A stretch of 64,000 bases of DNA from Craspedostauros australis. Its lineage: Eukaryota > Bacillariophyta > Bacillariophyceae > Mastogloiales > Achnanthaceae. The stretch lies in NCBI GenBank assembly GCA_026770025.1, contig JAMXDE010000018.1, forward strand, positions 1,364,001 through 1,428,000. The letters are read 5' to 3'. The translations under genes and the position numbers were made by a program. The notes under the pieces are model-generated. The model was given only the letters and a program-made list of their open reading frames with translations. It ran no database searches and was not told the DNA's origin. This document shows, piece after piece, positions 33,414 to 44,143 of this stretch. Position 1 is the first letter of the stretch. The number at the start of each line of letters is the position of its first letter.

Positions 33414-33429
33414 ATATAGATGGGTGCTA
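33414..33429. repeat. LINE target-site duplication, right copy
   Basis: Exact second copy of ATATAGATGGGTGCTA next to the 5' end of the LINE. Confidence 0.85.
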
Positions 33430-35496
33430 GTTGGGAAATTGTGCACATGTTCCACATTTCCGATGCGACTCCCCTTTCAGTTTTGTGTTCTGAGTTGTTC
33501 TCGTCTTCATCTCTACAATGAATACCTCATTGTGTGCATCATTGGTTGGATCCCCCACAATGTTCAGGAAATCGATGGAGGCACGTACGTAGGTATTGCT
33601 CTGTTTCCGGACGAGGCCAGCATGAAATGCGGCCTTGATGGTCGTGTTGATTCCACCCACATGTTTGCAGTTCATGGCTGCTCTCATCAGTAGTTCCTCG
33701 TTTGCATGTCCCAGACGTGTGTAGGCATAGGATTTACCATGCCAGGCCTTCATGAACCATGCCTGCAAAGCCGTCTTTACAAGCTGTTGCTGCAGTTCCA
33801 GCAACTGGGGTGATGCGGTACCATCACTTCCATTGCTGAGCACATCATTTTCGTTGTGTTCTCCTTGTGTATCAGTCTGGAGACTGGAGTTACTGTTCCT
33901 TGTTGCTGCTGTGGCTTAGTCTGCATTATTGGATGGGAATGAAGGATTGCTGTGCTCTGAGCTACCTCTATTTTTGCGTGCAGCTGTGCTATCATCTGGT
34001 TGGCATGCGTCAGTGAATGCTGATGTGTCTGCAGCCTCTGCTCTACTGGAAGCACCTGCATTCGACGCGGATGTGGCAGTAGTGGATGGACCAGAGGCAG
34101 ATGTGCTCGATGCTGCAGTGTCGGAAGCTGGCATGCCTGATGTGCAAGGGGTCGGTGTGTTGAATGTGGACAATGTGGATTGTGAGGCAGGTGAGCCTGA
34201 AGTCTTGGGCACAGATGCTGCAGCTGTGGCTTCTTCAGTGGGGTGTGTGTTGCATGCCGAAGTTTGAGGATATGGAGGATTGAGCTGGAGATGAAGGGAG
34301 AGCGAAAGTGCTGACGACTGAGGTTGTAGATGTTCAAGTCTGCCGAGCAGACAAAGATTGTCCTTGATGGCAGTGGACAGACTTTGTGCGCCTTGATGCT
34401 GGTGTGAGTCGAGATGGCCTCGTCCATCTAGAAGCAGATGATCTCGTGCTGTGCGTTGTAGATGTGGATGGAGGAGGAGCTGATGTGGCAGACATCAATG
34501 CGGATGATGTGAATGAAGGGGAGGCACAACAACTGCATGTACTAGGTGCAATTGCATACCTGCCAGAGTTGCGGTTGATGCTGGCTGCAGCATCACTTGA
34601 CTGCTGGGTTGCAGCAGCCTGGGAAACACTGACTCCCTTCTCATGGGCGATGCCATGCGGATCCTGCAGTTGTTTGTCGTCTGGCTAGGAGATGGGATGG
34701 AATGGTTTGCATTGGTCAAAGCAGCCATCATTGCAGTCTTGTAGAGGATGTCCAAGTCCTTTGAAAGCTGCTTCATGCACAGCCCTTGAAAACGGTTTGG
34801 CGGCATTGTGCAGTGCTTGCAATTTGCCTTCCCATGGGTGCTCAGGGTGAGGCTGAGCTTGTTTTGCAACGTCTTGGCTGGACGCTTGTTTCCGTTGCAC
34901 GAGCGCAGACAGGTGCAGACTTTCTGCTGAGCAGTCATCCTCTGACCATTGCGCAACAGAGGCTTGTAGGTTGGCCTCCAATTTCAATGAGTTGTCTTGT
35001 TCATTTGTGAGCTGCTTGTAGTGCACCTTTGCATCAAGCAAGACCTTTCCCATAGCAACACAAACTCTACCATGTTGGGATCCAGCATCTTCCATTGCAG
35101 GCCCATAGAAGCCACTCGTTCTGGTTCTGTCAGAGCTGGTTGTTCAACAGTTCCAGATGTGCCAGTTGCAGATGTGCTGGTTGTAGTTGTGTTAGTGTGA
35201 GCATCATTGGGGATGATGATGTTGGCGGCAGCAACAATGGCAGCAATCAGCATGGCTGCTGGTGCATTGTTGGCCACATGAGCATTGCCAACAGAGTAGA
35301 CTCCAGTATCAATTTTGTTGGCGTCAACATTGCTTTCGTTGTGGACACCAAGGATGTCATCATTGTTGTTACTGTCAAGATCGATTGGGGTATCAACAAC
35401 CCAGTCTTCGTATGAACTGTCGGTGTCATTGTTGCTGTGGTTGGTGGTATCTGCTATGTGCTTGATGAGGGATGCGATGTCAGGCAAAGTACTCAC
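33430..35496 (-). pseudogene. Degenerate transposase, N-terminal part with PD-(D/E)XK-like nuclease motif
   Basis: Minus-strand segments in changing frames. First an acidic, Asn/Asp-rich start from about 35496 (MSTLPDIASLIKHIADTTNH), then a helical region (34685-35095), then Ser/Thr/Pro-rich linkers (33916-34212), and a compact domain (33427-33843). This last domain contains GLVRKQSNTYVRASIDFLNI followed by FIVEMKTRTT, matching the Asp...Glu-x-Lys signature of PD-(D/E)XK nucleases. The breaks include a TAA near 33914 and a TAG at 34685. After this domain the frame meets the LINE insertion and should continue at 25067. A nuclease-like domain fused to a transposase is unusual. The family is not identified. 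Confidence 0.45.
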
Positions 35497-35760
35497 GATG
35501 AAACAAGCTTCTTGAAGCTGGTGGGAACCTAAACAGTGTTATATTAGAGGAACATTTGATGATGAAAGACGTTGATGGTACTGAAGGGGACGAAAATTAC
35601 GATAAAAAGCTTGTGATTACACACAAAGTTGTTGTGTTACCATCTACAAGTCTATTGAAGTCCAAGGATGCGGTTGACAACACGTAAATCAACGCGACAA
35701 AATACGAAGCCAGCATCACAACCAGAACGCAACCGAGAGAAACAGGGAATTTGGAGGAGG

Positions 35761-35953
35761 TGGAGTGGTCAAAGTAGTCTTTTCTCAGATGAGCGAAATT
35801 CGACTACTTTTTTTGTGGTCGTAAGTGGACTGAGGAGTCCACTTACGGTAACTGGATTGAGGAGTCCACTTACGAAGCCCAAAAATGCAAGGGGGTCGTA
35901 AGTGGACTGGTGAGTCCACTTACGAAAACGCCCACACAAAAAATTCCTTACGG
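35761..35953. repeat. Right multi-hairpin terminal inverted repeat
   Basis: Inverse counterpart of 20657-20850, with the same AAGTAGTC...GACTACTT hairpin and three TAAGTGGACT-type hairpins (for example 35820-35847). It ends CTTACGG next to ATAT. Confidence 0.75.
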
Positions 35954-35957
35954 ATAT

Positions 35958-36021
35958 CCCTAATGAGATTTTGGGCCCCCGATGTGACAAATTTGGATCG
36001 ATGTGCCACATTTGTCACATC
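35958..36021. repeat. End of a second hairpin element (type X), abutting ATAT
   Basis: It starts CCCTAATGAG directly after the ATAT at 35954-35957 and contains an imperfect hairpin at 35981-36021 (arm GATGTGACAAAT). The same end sequence, inverted, occurs at 42441-42490. The other end of this element was not found, so it may be truncated. Confidence 0.5.
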
Positions 36022-36216
36022 CTGTGTGTTCGCATCGGCCGGCTGAGGTGGTACTGATAATGTTTTTTCGACTTCCACACAGCGTTATCGCGGAGAGGCG
36101 CTTTTGTGTCCTCAAAACTCTTGATTGTTGTTTCTCCAGGATTGGCGTTTGTGCTTCTGTTGGTTTCCGACGACGGTGAGACTATTCGATGCTTCACGGA
36201 ACTTGTTTCAGTGCTA

Positions 36217-36270
36217 CTAGCTGCAGAGAATGTAAAATGGGGTCACGATAGCACTAGTTGTAGAGTTTTG
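36217..36270. repeat. Left terminal inverted repeat of mariner copy 2
   Basis: It starts CTAGCTGCAGAGAATG after TA and is the inverse of the right end at about 40940-40992, differing at a few positions. Confidence 0.8.
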
Positions 36271-36726
36271 GCCCCTTGTTGCCACTGGTTTGCTTGCCTT
36301 TGGGAGCAACGGCGATTGTATATTTAGAGCTATTTCGTGTAGTTCCTCCCTGATCCGTCTTCTACGTCACAGGAAGGATTCGACGTCATGCGAAACCACT
36401 CACAACACAAGATGTGAGTGCGTCTCGCAGCACGTCGCCCTTGCTTCGCGAGACAACGTGATGGCTGCGCAGCACACACCAATCGCGCCGCAACACACGC
36501 GGACCGTGCCACAACACAACGTGACGACTTCGCGACACAACACACCGATCGTGTGGCGACGCGCACCAACCACGACACAAAAATCACGGTCCCCGTCTCA
36601 AAAAACAAACAAACACAACACATCACATCACAATCCTCCATGCCATCAAGAAAACGATGCGCACACCACCATTCGAACCACAGGTGTACCTCACACATAT
36701 AATACTACTACTACTACGATTTGCAG

Positions 36727-39279
36727 CTACACCTCTGCTGTGTTGGCATCCTGCTCTGCTTTGCTGTGATGCTCAGTCTTGCCAACGAACATGGCAACTT
36801 TGAATGTATTCATGGTGGGTGCTGCTTCGGTCTTGCTCTTGTTGTTGTGGGGCTCAATGATCTCGGCCTTGCTCTTGCTGGGCGTCTTCTTCTTCTTGCC
36901 TTTCTTCTGTTGCTCAGCCTCCTCGTTGGCTCTGGTGGTCGCAACGATTTGCTTCTCCAGCAACGGAATGAGGCTGCTGGTTGTTCACAGGTTCGTTTTA
37001 AGGCATTGCAGACCACTGACAGCCATCACCTTGAGCGCATCATTGTACATACCTTTGATGTCGGGCTTGTTGTATTTGAAGCCAGCTGATTTGCCTTTCT
37101 TGCCTGTTGCAGTTGGTTTCTTGGTGGTCGTGTTGGTTGCCTCATCCTCCTCCTCCTCCTCCAACACGAAGTCCGTGTGAGACACAGTCACACCGATCTC
37201 ATTGCCGTCCTCGTCAGTTTCGGTGAACGTTTGCTTCCGCACGTTCATGCTCAGTCCCTTGCGCTCCGTCACAAATTCGTCACCTCCTTTCGCAGCACAA
37301 ATTGCGTAGGCGATCTGATGGTGGCGAACATACGCGCGAGCTACCTTGTCCAGCCCAAATTGCTCCCAACAGGTTCCACAAGCACCCCACAACGCATCAG
37401 TGGTGAACATGCGACTCCCGTGGTGCTTACCTTGATGCGCTGACACGTGTTTCGACATCGCTGGGAATATTGTATCGTCTTTCACGTTCGTGATGGGAGA
37501 ATTTGATGGTTGAAATCGGAGGTGCCACCCGCGACTGTCGAACTCCTTGTTGATGAACCTGAGCAGTTCCGTGTCTCTGTGTGGCCCTGCGCCATCCATC
37601 TGGTACCGAATCACCACGTTTTTTCCCGTTTCGGCCTTGATTTTGCTGGCGAGCGAATCCAGTGCAGGGAGTTCTTTTTCGCGGAAGAATTTCTTGAGGC
37701 TGTACTTCGGCTTGGGCTTAACACGATGACCATCTGTTTCCTTGCTGCCCGTGATCTCCAGTGGTTGAAAGTACAGTTCACCCTTCTTGCGAGAGATTTT
37801 GTTGGGATCAGGAAGGTGCTTGTACTTGGTTGGCGAGACCCAAGTTCGCTTGTACGTATTCTTCTGCGCTCGAACCATGCGCCCAACACGTTCAAAGCTG
37901 ACCTTATACGCCTTTCCTCCTCGATCAAAGCGGTTGTCTGTTGGAGCGAACGCTGTTGATGCAATTGCCATGGTCTTTTCGATGTGGCACTTGTGGTGCA
38001 CAGGATGCTTCACAGGCTTAACCCCCATTTGGGGCACATGTTTGAGGTTGCGCCGAGCGACAATAGAGTAGAATCACTTCTCATCCATGTGGACAACAAC
38101 AACTTGTGTATTCTCGAACTGCTCAGCTGCTTCCCAGAACACACAGAAGTCCTTGGCCCAGATCTTGCGCTTTGCCTTCGTGTCGCCCTTGATCTTGGGG
38201 AGTATTGTTGTGGAACGGTATTCGCTGCCCTCCAATCCCATCACGTATGTTCGGATGGTGTCTTTGCAGACGCATTGGACGTTGCCGTTTCCTGCTAGTT
38301 CGCGTGCAACATCGTCCCACGAGATTGCGCCATTGCATCGTCGCAACACATCCTGGAGCTCAACTTGCAGGAAGGGACCACGCTCCAACCACGAATCAGA
38401 CAGGGATTTTGCGGATGCCAGCTCTTCAGGCGAAGCATGGTCAAAGGCATAAGAGATGTCCTCAGTTGTCAACCGTTGTCTGGGATGCTTAAGCCGCAGT
38501 TGCTTTGCGAAGATGGCACGCGGCGTGAAGTATTGCTGTTGCTTCTTGGGGCAAGTGAAGATGGTGCTGCCCGCATCGCTGCGCTTCTTCCGTTCCAGCT
38601 TGTTCTGTTGGAATTTCTTGATGTTGCGATCGACAGTGCTAGTGCCAATATCCCACGCGTGGGCGATCAATTTCATGTTGGCTGGGATCCCACCCAAATT
38701 GAAATAGAGAACGATGTAGTTTTGATGTTCGTCTCTGCCAAGTTGTTTCTTTCTATTGATGGTCTTAGTGTTGCTACACCCTCCATCCTTTCGCATCCAT
38801 CCTTTTGTTTTCGCGCCTCTCTTCATCTGCTTGTTGAGACGGGCGATTGCTGTTGCCTTCTGCTGCCGCGAGACCTCGAGGAAAGCTGCGATTTTGGCTT
38901 CTTGCGATTCCGTGGTAGTTGGGGATGGTGTGGGGGGCTTAGCCTTGTTGTTGGCACGCGTGGCAGCGACGGAGTGATGCTGGGGAGAAAGGAGGGAAGG
39001 CTTAGCAAGGCCACCAGCGTTTGGAGTCTGTGCGAAGGTAGCGAGGCTGTGTGGCGCGCACAGATCCTCACGAACAACATACATTCGGCTCTGCCCCATC
39101 ATTGGGGTCACCATGACCATTGCCACCTCTCCTGGTGCAAGAGGCCCGTCGCGTTTGACTGTAGCTCCGTCCGTGGTCTGCTTCATTGCAAACTCAACAT
39201 GACATACGCCCAGGTCATGGACCCTGCCACTTGCGCTCTGGTGGGGTGCCACCTTCACACAGTCACCAACGCGCAGCAT
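36727..39279 (-). pseudogene. Mariner-like transposase, copy 2, with two in-frame TGA codons
   Basis: Collinear with the intact 849-residue protein of copy 1 and in one frame throughout (about 850 codons), starting MLRVGDCVKVAPHQ. A TGA at 38074-38076 replaces the Trp codon of the catalytic DEKWF motif. A second TGA at 36985-36987 falls in the C-terminal tail where copy 1 has Pro. The remaining catalytic residues (MDGAGPH, NVKDD) are preserved. No frameshift is visible over 2.5 kb, so decay is recent or held in check. As read by the standard code, it would give a product ending at the first catalytic Asp region. Confidence 0.8.
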
Positions 39280-39890
39280 GCTTGCAAGGTGAAGAGTTCA
39301 GTGGTTGCAGGATGGTGTGTGCTGTGTTGATGGAGGCTGCAGTTGATTTGAAAGGCGCGTCGCATCGCACACCAGGCACACGAGGACAGCGAGACAGCGC
39401 ATCGCATCACCAGCCATCGAAGCACAGCACGGCGCAGCGCATCACAAGGGGCACGGGCAACATTGGAGGACGGGCACAAGGTGCATTGTATCATCCACTC
39501 TCTCTCATGTGGAGAGTCACAGTCATTGTACATTGTTGTAAAAGCAATGGCTACAAGCAGCAGAGAATCAACAGCAGGTCGTCCCAGATGCGCATTGTTT
39601 CCGTTGTCCACTTTGTGAGGTCAGTTTTGTTGTTGTGGAATGGAGGCGCAATTCGGGACTCGAAAAATGTTCGCATTGGTTGCCACATTTGGTAGATTTG
39701 TGGTTAATCTCCATGGCCCCCAACAGCAAAAACTGTTTGAGAACACCAAACACAACACAACAACACGACAATGGAGAAACACAACAAAACTCTCCAAGCG
39801 CCGTCGAACGGCATCATCGACACTGCGACAACCAGCGGTCCAGTGCAAGATCCGAGCGCATAGGCGGAACCGCCATGTAAAGTTTAGTAG

Positions 39891-40238
39891 ATGAGCGAGA
39901 GGGGGTTGCCGGAGTGGTTGATTTGGGGCCGTCGCAGGCCCACGCGCAAACGATACGATTCGGAGGAACATCAGCTCGTTGGATATGGTCTCTGCCTGGA
40001 ATGCACAGGCCATTCCAACGACCATGGATGGGCAAGACGTATCCAAGAGGATACGATGAAGATGCACACGAAGTTTGAGGGTCGGGGGTGGCCTGGAAGG
40101 TGCCCTCCGCAAGAAACAAGTGGAGAGCAAGAGTTTTTTGGTGGGTGGCGGCGGACACATCACGTGACTTGGGTGGTGATGGGTGCCGTTCACAAGTCAC
40201 CCAAATCGCCAAGCCACTCATACAAGATGTGTTCGTAA
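39891..40238 (+). CDS. Second mariner-borne ORF, copy 2, 115 aa, unknown
   Basis: It starts at ATG 39891 and runs unbroken. It contains EWLIWGRRRPTRKR, the Cys-x-x-Cys-x3-His motif LCLECTGH, and a Gly/Trp-rich stretch (EGRGWPGRCPPQE). The same frame is found at 7576 in copy 1 with one TGA. It lies opposite to the transposase near the right TIR. Canonical mariners carry only a transposase, so this could be an accessory protein, a captured host fragment, or non-coding conserved sequence. I do not recognise it. Confidence 0.35.
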   Translation: MSERGLPEWLIWGRRRPTRKRYDSEEHQLVGYGLCLECTGHSNDHGWARRIQEDTMKMHTKFEGRGWPGRCPPQETSGEQEFFGGWRRTHHVTWVVMGAVHKSPKSPSHSYKMCS

Positions 40239-40934
40239 TCAACTCAAGATGGCTATGACGAAGTATCCTGCGCAGATACGGTCTGGAAGAGGCTGCAGCC
40301 TGGGATGCACAAAAAATGGTTTTTTTGGGGTGTCGGAAAAACAGCATGATGGCATCATCACATGGAGATGTACCTTTGGAGGTACGAACTCCCCACCCAT
40401 TCTGAACACATCAGTGTGTCGCCAGAGAATGTGGGAACGCATGAGGGGCATGTGGAGGAGCTGCAAGGATCGTATCGACGAGATACGGATCCAAATCCGA
40501 ATGGCATCAGCATCGAAATCGTGTTTTCAAAAATTCTGCTTTTCAGTGCAGGGACAGTTTGGAGTATGAGATGAGCCTATCTGCGCATGATCTTCATGAA
40601 GTGGATAGATGGGGGGTATCCGGAGCCAATGTGGTGCGCAGATTGTGAAAATGCCAGGGATGATAATGATGATCATGGGTGCTGAAGGGAGGGCAGCATG
40701 GTGCCATCGAGAATTTTTCGCACCCACCACCTGACTGACAGCAAGCCAAAATGACATTAAAAATAAAGTTCATACAATTGTAACTTCGATATTCAGAATA
40801 AGCGATAGCCAAGCGTCCGAATGCACTGTCTAGTTTTAATTTTAAACGATGTGTTGTTGAGATATAACATCATAAGCAGTTGTTTGGATGGTTTTGGGTG
40901 TGCTCTATTTTAGTCTACTTTATCACGACTCATC

Positions 40935-40992
40935 ACGAGTAAAACTCCACAACTAGTGCTATCGTGACCCATTTTACATTCTCTGCAGGTCG
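40935..40992. repeat. Right terminal inverted repeat of mariner copy 2
   Basis: It contains ACAACTAGTGCTATCGTGAC and ends CTGCAGGTCG before TA (40993-40994). Confidence 0.8.
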
Positions 40993-41200
40993 TATTCCAA
41001 GCGAAGTCTGTGATTTTCATCCAATCATTGTCTTTCAACAGCAAGACACGGGAATTTCGCCGAAAGTTCGCAGAGACCACGCGCGCAAGACTCCAATCAG
41101 TCCGGTCCCATTCACAACCACGCCCAAACCCCAATGACCTGGACGGGGACACCAAGCCCGTGTGTCAAGACGTTAATTAGACGTTATAGGCGTTAAGAGT

Positions 41201-41383
41201 AGTATTGTTACTTTCATCGAAGTGGTGTTACTTTCATCGAAGTGGTATTACTTTCATCGAAGTGGTATTACTTTCATCGAAGTGGTATTACTTTCATCGA
41301 AGTGGTATTACTTTCATCGAAGCGTGACTACTTTCATCGAATGGTTGCGGCCATCATTGGAACATGCGTACTTTCATCGAAAT
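41201..41383 (+). repeat. 20-bp iteron array 1 (8 copies)
   Basis: The core TTACTTTCATCGAAGTGGTA recurs eight times, with the first seven at exact 20-base spacing and the last about 60 bases further on. The spacing gives three shifting reading frames, so a peptide from it would be an artefact. Confidence 0.8.
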
Positions 41384-41482
41384 GTTGTTGGTGACGGTCG
41401 GATGACAGACGGAGACGGAGCAATTTCCCGTCTCCACAGCGTCTGCAGAGACGACCAGAGCATCCACAAAATCTCACATCTC

Positions 41483-41528
41483 GCACACACACACGCACAC
41501 ACACACACAACAACAACAACAACACACA
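41483..41528. repeat. CA/AAC microsatellite
   Basis: A run of CA dinucleotides followed by AAC trinucleotides between the two iteron arrays. Confidence 0.85.
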
Positions 41529-41870
41529 TCCGTATTGTCTCCCAATCATCGCATGTTCGCTATTATCCACACCACAGGCTACACTCTCTTTTCAGCTGCG
41601 TTGCAATTCTGCATGGAACGCTCCAAATTCCCTGCTGCCTTTGCTTCCTCTTTTTGGTGAATGTTGGTGTGCCAACTGGTTGGCTGATTGCTGAGTTCTT
41701 CCTCTGTAATGCGGAGTGACACAGATTGGCACAAGGTTTCGGGCTCTTGTTTTTGTCATTGGGTCTTGTTGCAACAGAATGGCTGTTCGGACACGAGTCG
41801 GTTTCTTGAACCGTTGTGGGGTGTGTTGCAGAGTGTCCGCTTTCATCGGACTCGCCGGACCTTTGTCGGA

Positions 41871-42038
41871 CTATGGTACTTTCATGGAACTGGTCTTAGT
41901 TTCATCGAACTGGTCGTACTTTCATCGAACAGGTGTTACTTTCATCGAACTGGTGGTACTTTCATTGAAGTGATGGTACTTTCATCGAAGTGATGGTACT
42001 TTCATCGAACTGGTGGTACTTTCATCGAACTTGTTTTC
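41871..42038 (+). repeat. 20-bp iteron array 2 (8 copies)
   Basis: Eight copies of the same core (TACTTTCATCGAACTGGTGG) at exact 20-base spacing in the same orientation as array 1. A ninth diverged copy may lie near 41837. Confidence 0.8.
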
Positions 42039-42440
42039 GTTGGAAGGTGTTCGGCATTCAAACCAAAAGACGTTAAATGCGTTAAACTACAAATTCAATG
42101 GTGGTCCATTGAGTCCATCAAGAGTTCGTTTGGGGGATTGGGGGATTAGTCCATGTGGTCGAACGCAAACGGCATCGAGTTTCAGCGAAATTCCCGTGTC
42201 TTGCAGTGTCTATGCACGAAGCGTTCCGGCTTGTTGATAAATAATTCATTTATTGGGTATGTCCTTAGGGTTCAGAATTCCTTATGTGGCCTTGTTTGCA
42301 GCGGAAATTGCCTGCGCCAGAAGGTTCCAGTTAAACAATGAGAGAAGCCACCACACTGGAGGACCATGTTGGTCTGGCATGCGATCTTGCCACCTACACG
42401 TGGAGGCCAACGTGCGCTGTTGATGCGAACCCAAAAGAAG

Positions 42441-42490
42441 TGACAAATTTGGCACATGTGCCAAATTTGTCAGCAAAAAACTCATTAGGG
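42441..42490. repeat. 32-bp perfect palindrome and end of hairpin element type X
   Basis: Bases 42441-42472 form a perfect palindrome with arm TGACAAATTTGGCACA. It is followed by CTCATTAGGG ending at 42490, the inverse of the type-X end at 35958. ATAT (42491-42494) follows. Confidence 0.7.
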
Positions 42491-42494
42491 ATAT

Positions 42495-43235
42495 CCATAA
42501 TGATTTTGGCCTGGTACTGGCCTACGTAGCTTGCGTCCGGACGCAAATTGGACGCTCAGTTTGCGTCCCCACGCAAATTGGGCCAATTTGCGTCCGGACG
42601 CAAGCGGCGACTCAACGGACTCGCCCAAATACGCTTTATGAGAAGCCGTTTTTTTTTTCAAACCCTTTTTCGCTGGCCATCTCGACTCACGACATGACTC
42701 ATGTCTTGGTTCTATCATAATCGCTGCAGTTGTGGTAATTGAACAAACAATAATCATGATTCGTGCTCCACCCTCCTTGTTGTGTTACACCGTTGCCAGG
42801 ATTTTGGTGTTGTTGTCAGGAGCGTGGTGGATGACATCGAAATCAAAAAGTAAAAGCTCATTACCTCAGATCCCATGACGTCAGAAAAGCAAGTCAGGCG
42901 CACGGAAAGGAACCCCTGAGACATGACCAATGACGCCGTGCTGCATCGCGAGGTTTTTTTTTAAACGCCAAATAAATGTGTTACTCGAAGGAGTCAGAAA
43001 AAAACAACCCACTTTCGGGTTTCGGACCGAAATCGTTTTTTTTTCTGCAACACGGGACATCGTGGAGGAACATGGCACTTAAGTAGTACAAGTGGTATTT
43101 TCGGCGAGCTTGCATTTGCGTCCCCACGCAAATTGGCCCAATTTGCGTCCGGACGCAAACTGAGCGTTCAATTTGCGTCCGGACGCATTCTCTACGTAGA
43201 GAATGCGTCCGGACGCAAGAAAAACGTCATTATGG
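42495..43235. mobile_element. Hairpin-ended MITE, 741 bp, ATAT-flanked
   Basis: Inverted ends both start CCATAATGA and carry repeated GCGTCCGGACGC palindromes over about 110-130 bases. ATAT flanks both sides (42491-42494 and 43236-43239). The right arm contains a 42-base perfect palindrome (43175-43216) centred on CTACGTAG. The roughly 480-base interior holds no gene. The end sequence and flank match the composite element at 20657-35953, although the subterminal hairpins have an unrelated sequence. Confidence 0.7.
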
Positions 43236-43239
43236 ATAT

Positions 43240-44143
43240 GGTTGTCAATGCGATACCCAGGTTTCACTTCTGTCACCCTCTCTCTGTTCTCCGCAAAGTC
43301 CGAAATGTGGCGGTACTTGTTGCCAGAATGTGCCTCTCACATGCTATGGTGCATGATCGATCCTTCCTTCTCGTTGGTCGGTTTCCGCATTCGTTTCCTC
43401 GTTCGTTTCCTCCATGGTTTGTTGTTCAATCAGCGTGCTTGATCTCCTCGTTGTTTTGCAACGTGGGAGCAACACCGAATTAGGCTAGTCGCACCGGAGG
43501 AAGGAGATGACACAAGAGCTTTCTAGTCTCAACCAGCAATTGAATGTAGAGGAGAGGTGGGGAGTGTAGATGGATCCGCAAGATTGACGATGACAGCATT
43601 GACGATACACCCACCAATATCCACATCCATGTCTAGCAATAGCGACAGCGATAGCATTGGTAATGGTGAGACTAGAAGCAACAACTACTCTACGACCTAT
43701 GTATGTGGAATATGTTCATCCATTGCAGGGCTCGTGCTGCCCATTGCTTTCACAAGCACAGTGGGGTCTATTTTCATGGTTGTCGGCAAGTTCCGTGAAT
43801 GGATACCTGCGATCATGGAAGATGGTGTTGGTTGATAGTTGTTCTGTTTGCTATTTCATTACGACCCACTTGAGTGACGGGACCTGCAGTCGGTCCTGGG
43901 GGGGGGGGGGGGTGGGAAGATACGGGGCTTTCGACCAAGCCACCCACCTGTTCATAAACTAGAAAAAATATAAGAATCATAGTGGACGCCGATTTTGGTT
44001 TAATGTCATATTTTAATTTTTATGGACACCTCGATTTTGCCCTCATCTAGACACGACTAGCGCACTACGGCCAGATTCGGTGTCTTGGTGCCTTGATTCG
44101 TGTCGCCAAAAGACAAATTATCGATGTCAATTGCAGGACTAAT
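43240..44143. other. Region without a convincing gene, with a 15-G run
   Basis: It includes a run of 15 G at 43898-43912. A small open frame at 43557-43835 (+) has one hydrophobic segment (CSSIAGLVLPIAFTSTVGS) but no other support. Confidence 0.4.

Larger units (their letters stand above)
20657..35953 (-). mobile_element. Composite hairpin-ended TIR transposon with nested LINE and MULE
   Basis: Two inverted copies of about 195 bases of hairpin-rich sequence (20657-20850 and 35761-35953) delimit this unit. Both ends start CCGT(G/A)AGGAA reading inward, and both are flanked by ATAT (20653-20656 and 35954-35957), the likely 4-bp target duplication. Inside lie two parts of one degenerate transposase gene on the minus strand, separated by a LINE, plus a Mutator-like element near the left end. 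Removing the two insertions and their duplications leaves about 4.7 kb, a normal size for an autonomous DNA transposon. The CC start and 4-bp AT-rich duplication recall piggyBac elements, but the duplication is not TTAA. Confidence 0.65.
36217..40992 (-). mobile_element. Mariner-like DNA transposon, copy 2, complete, 4776 bp
   Basis: Both TIRs are present: left from 36217 and right ending at 40992. They share CTGCAGAGAATGTAAAATGG and CACGATAGCACTAGTTGT in inverse orientation over about 50 bases, with TA on both sides (36215-36216 and 40993-40994). The interior matches copy 1, with a minus-strand transposase and a plus-strand second ORF. The TIR sequence and TA duplication are direct observations; mobility is unlikely because the transposase has stops. 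Confidence 0.85.

Noticed and set aside
41201-42038. CRISPR-like array
   Set aside because: The 20-base units are contiguous with no unique spacers, and the genome is eukaryotic.
42489-42496. GGATATCC as an 8-bp target-site duplication of the hairpin elements
   Set aside because: The 8-mer is a palindrome found at unrelated loci, and the right side of the MITE reads GGATATGG. ATAT as the duplication, with CC as the start of the TIR, fits all four flanks.
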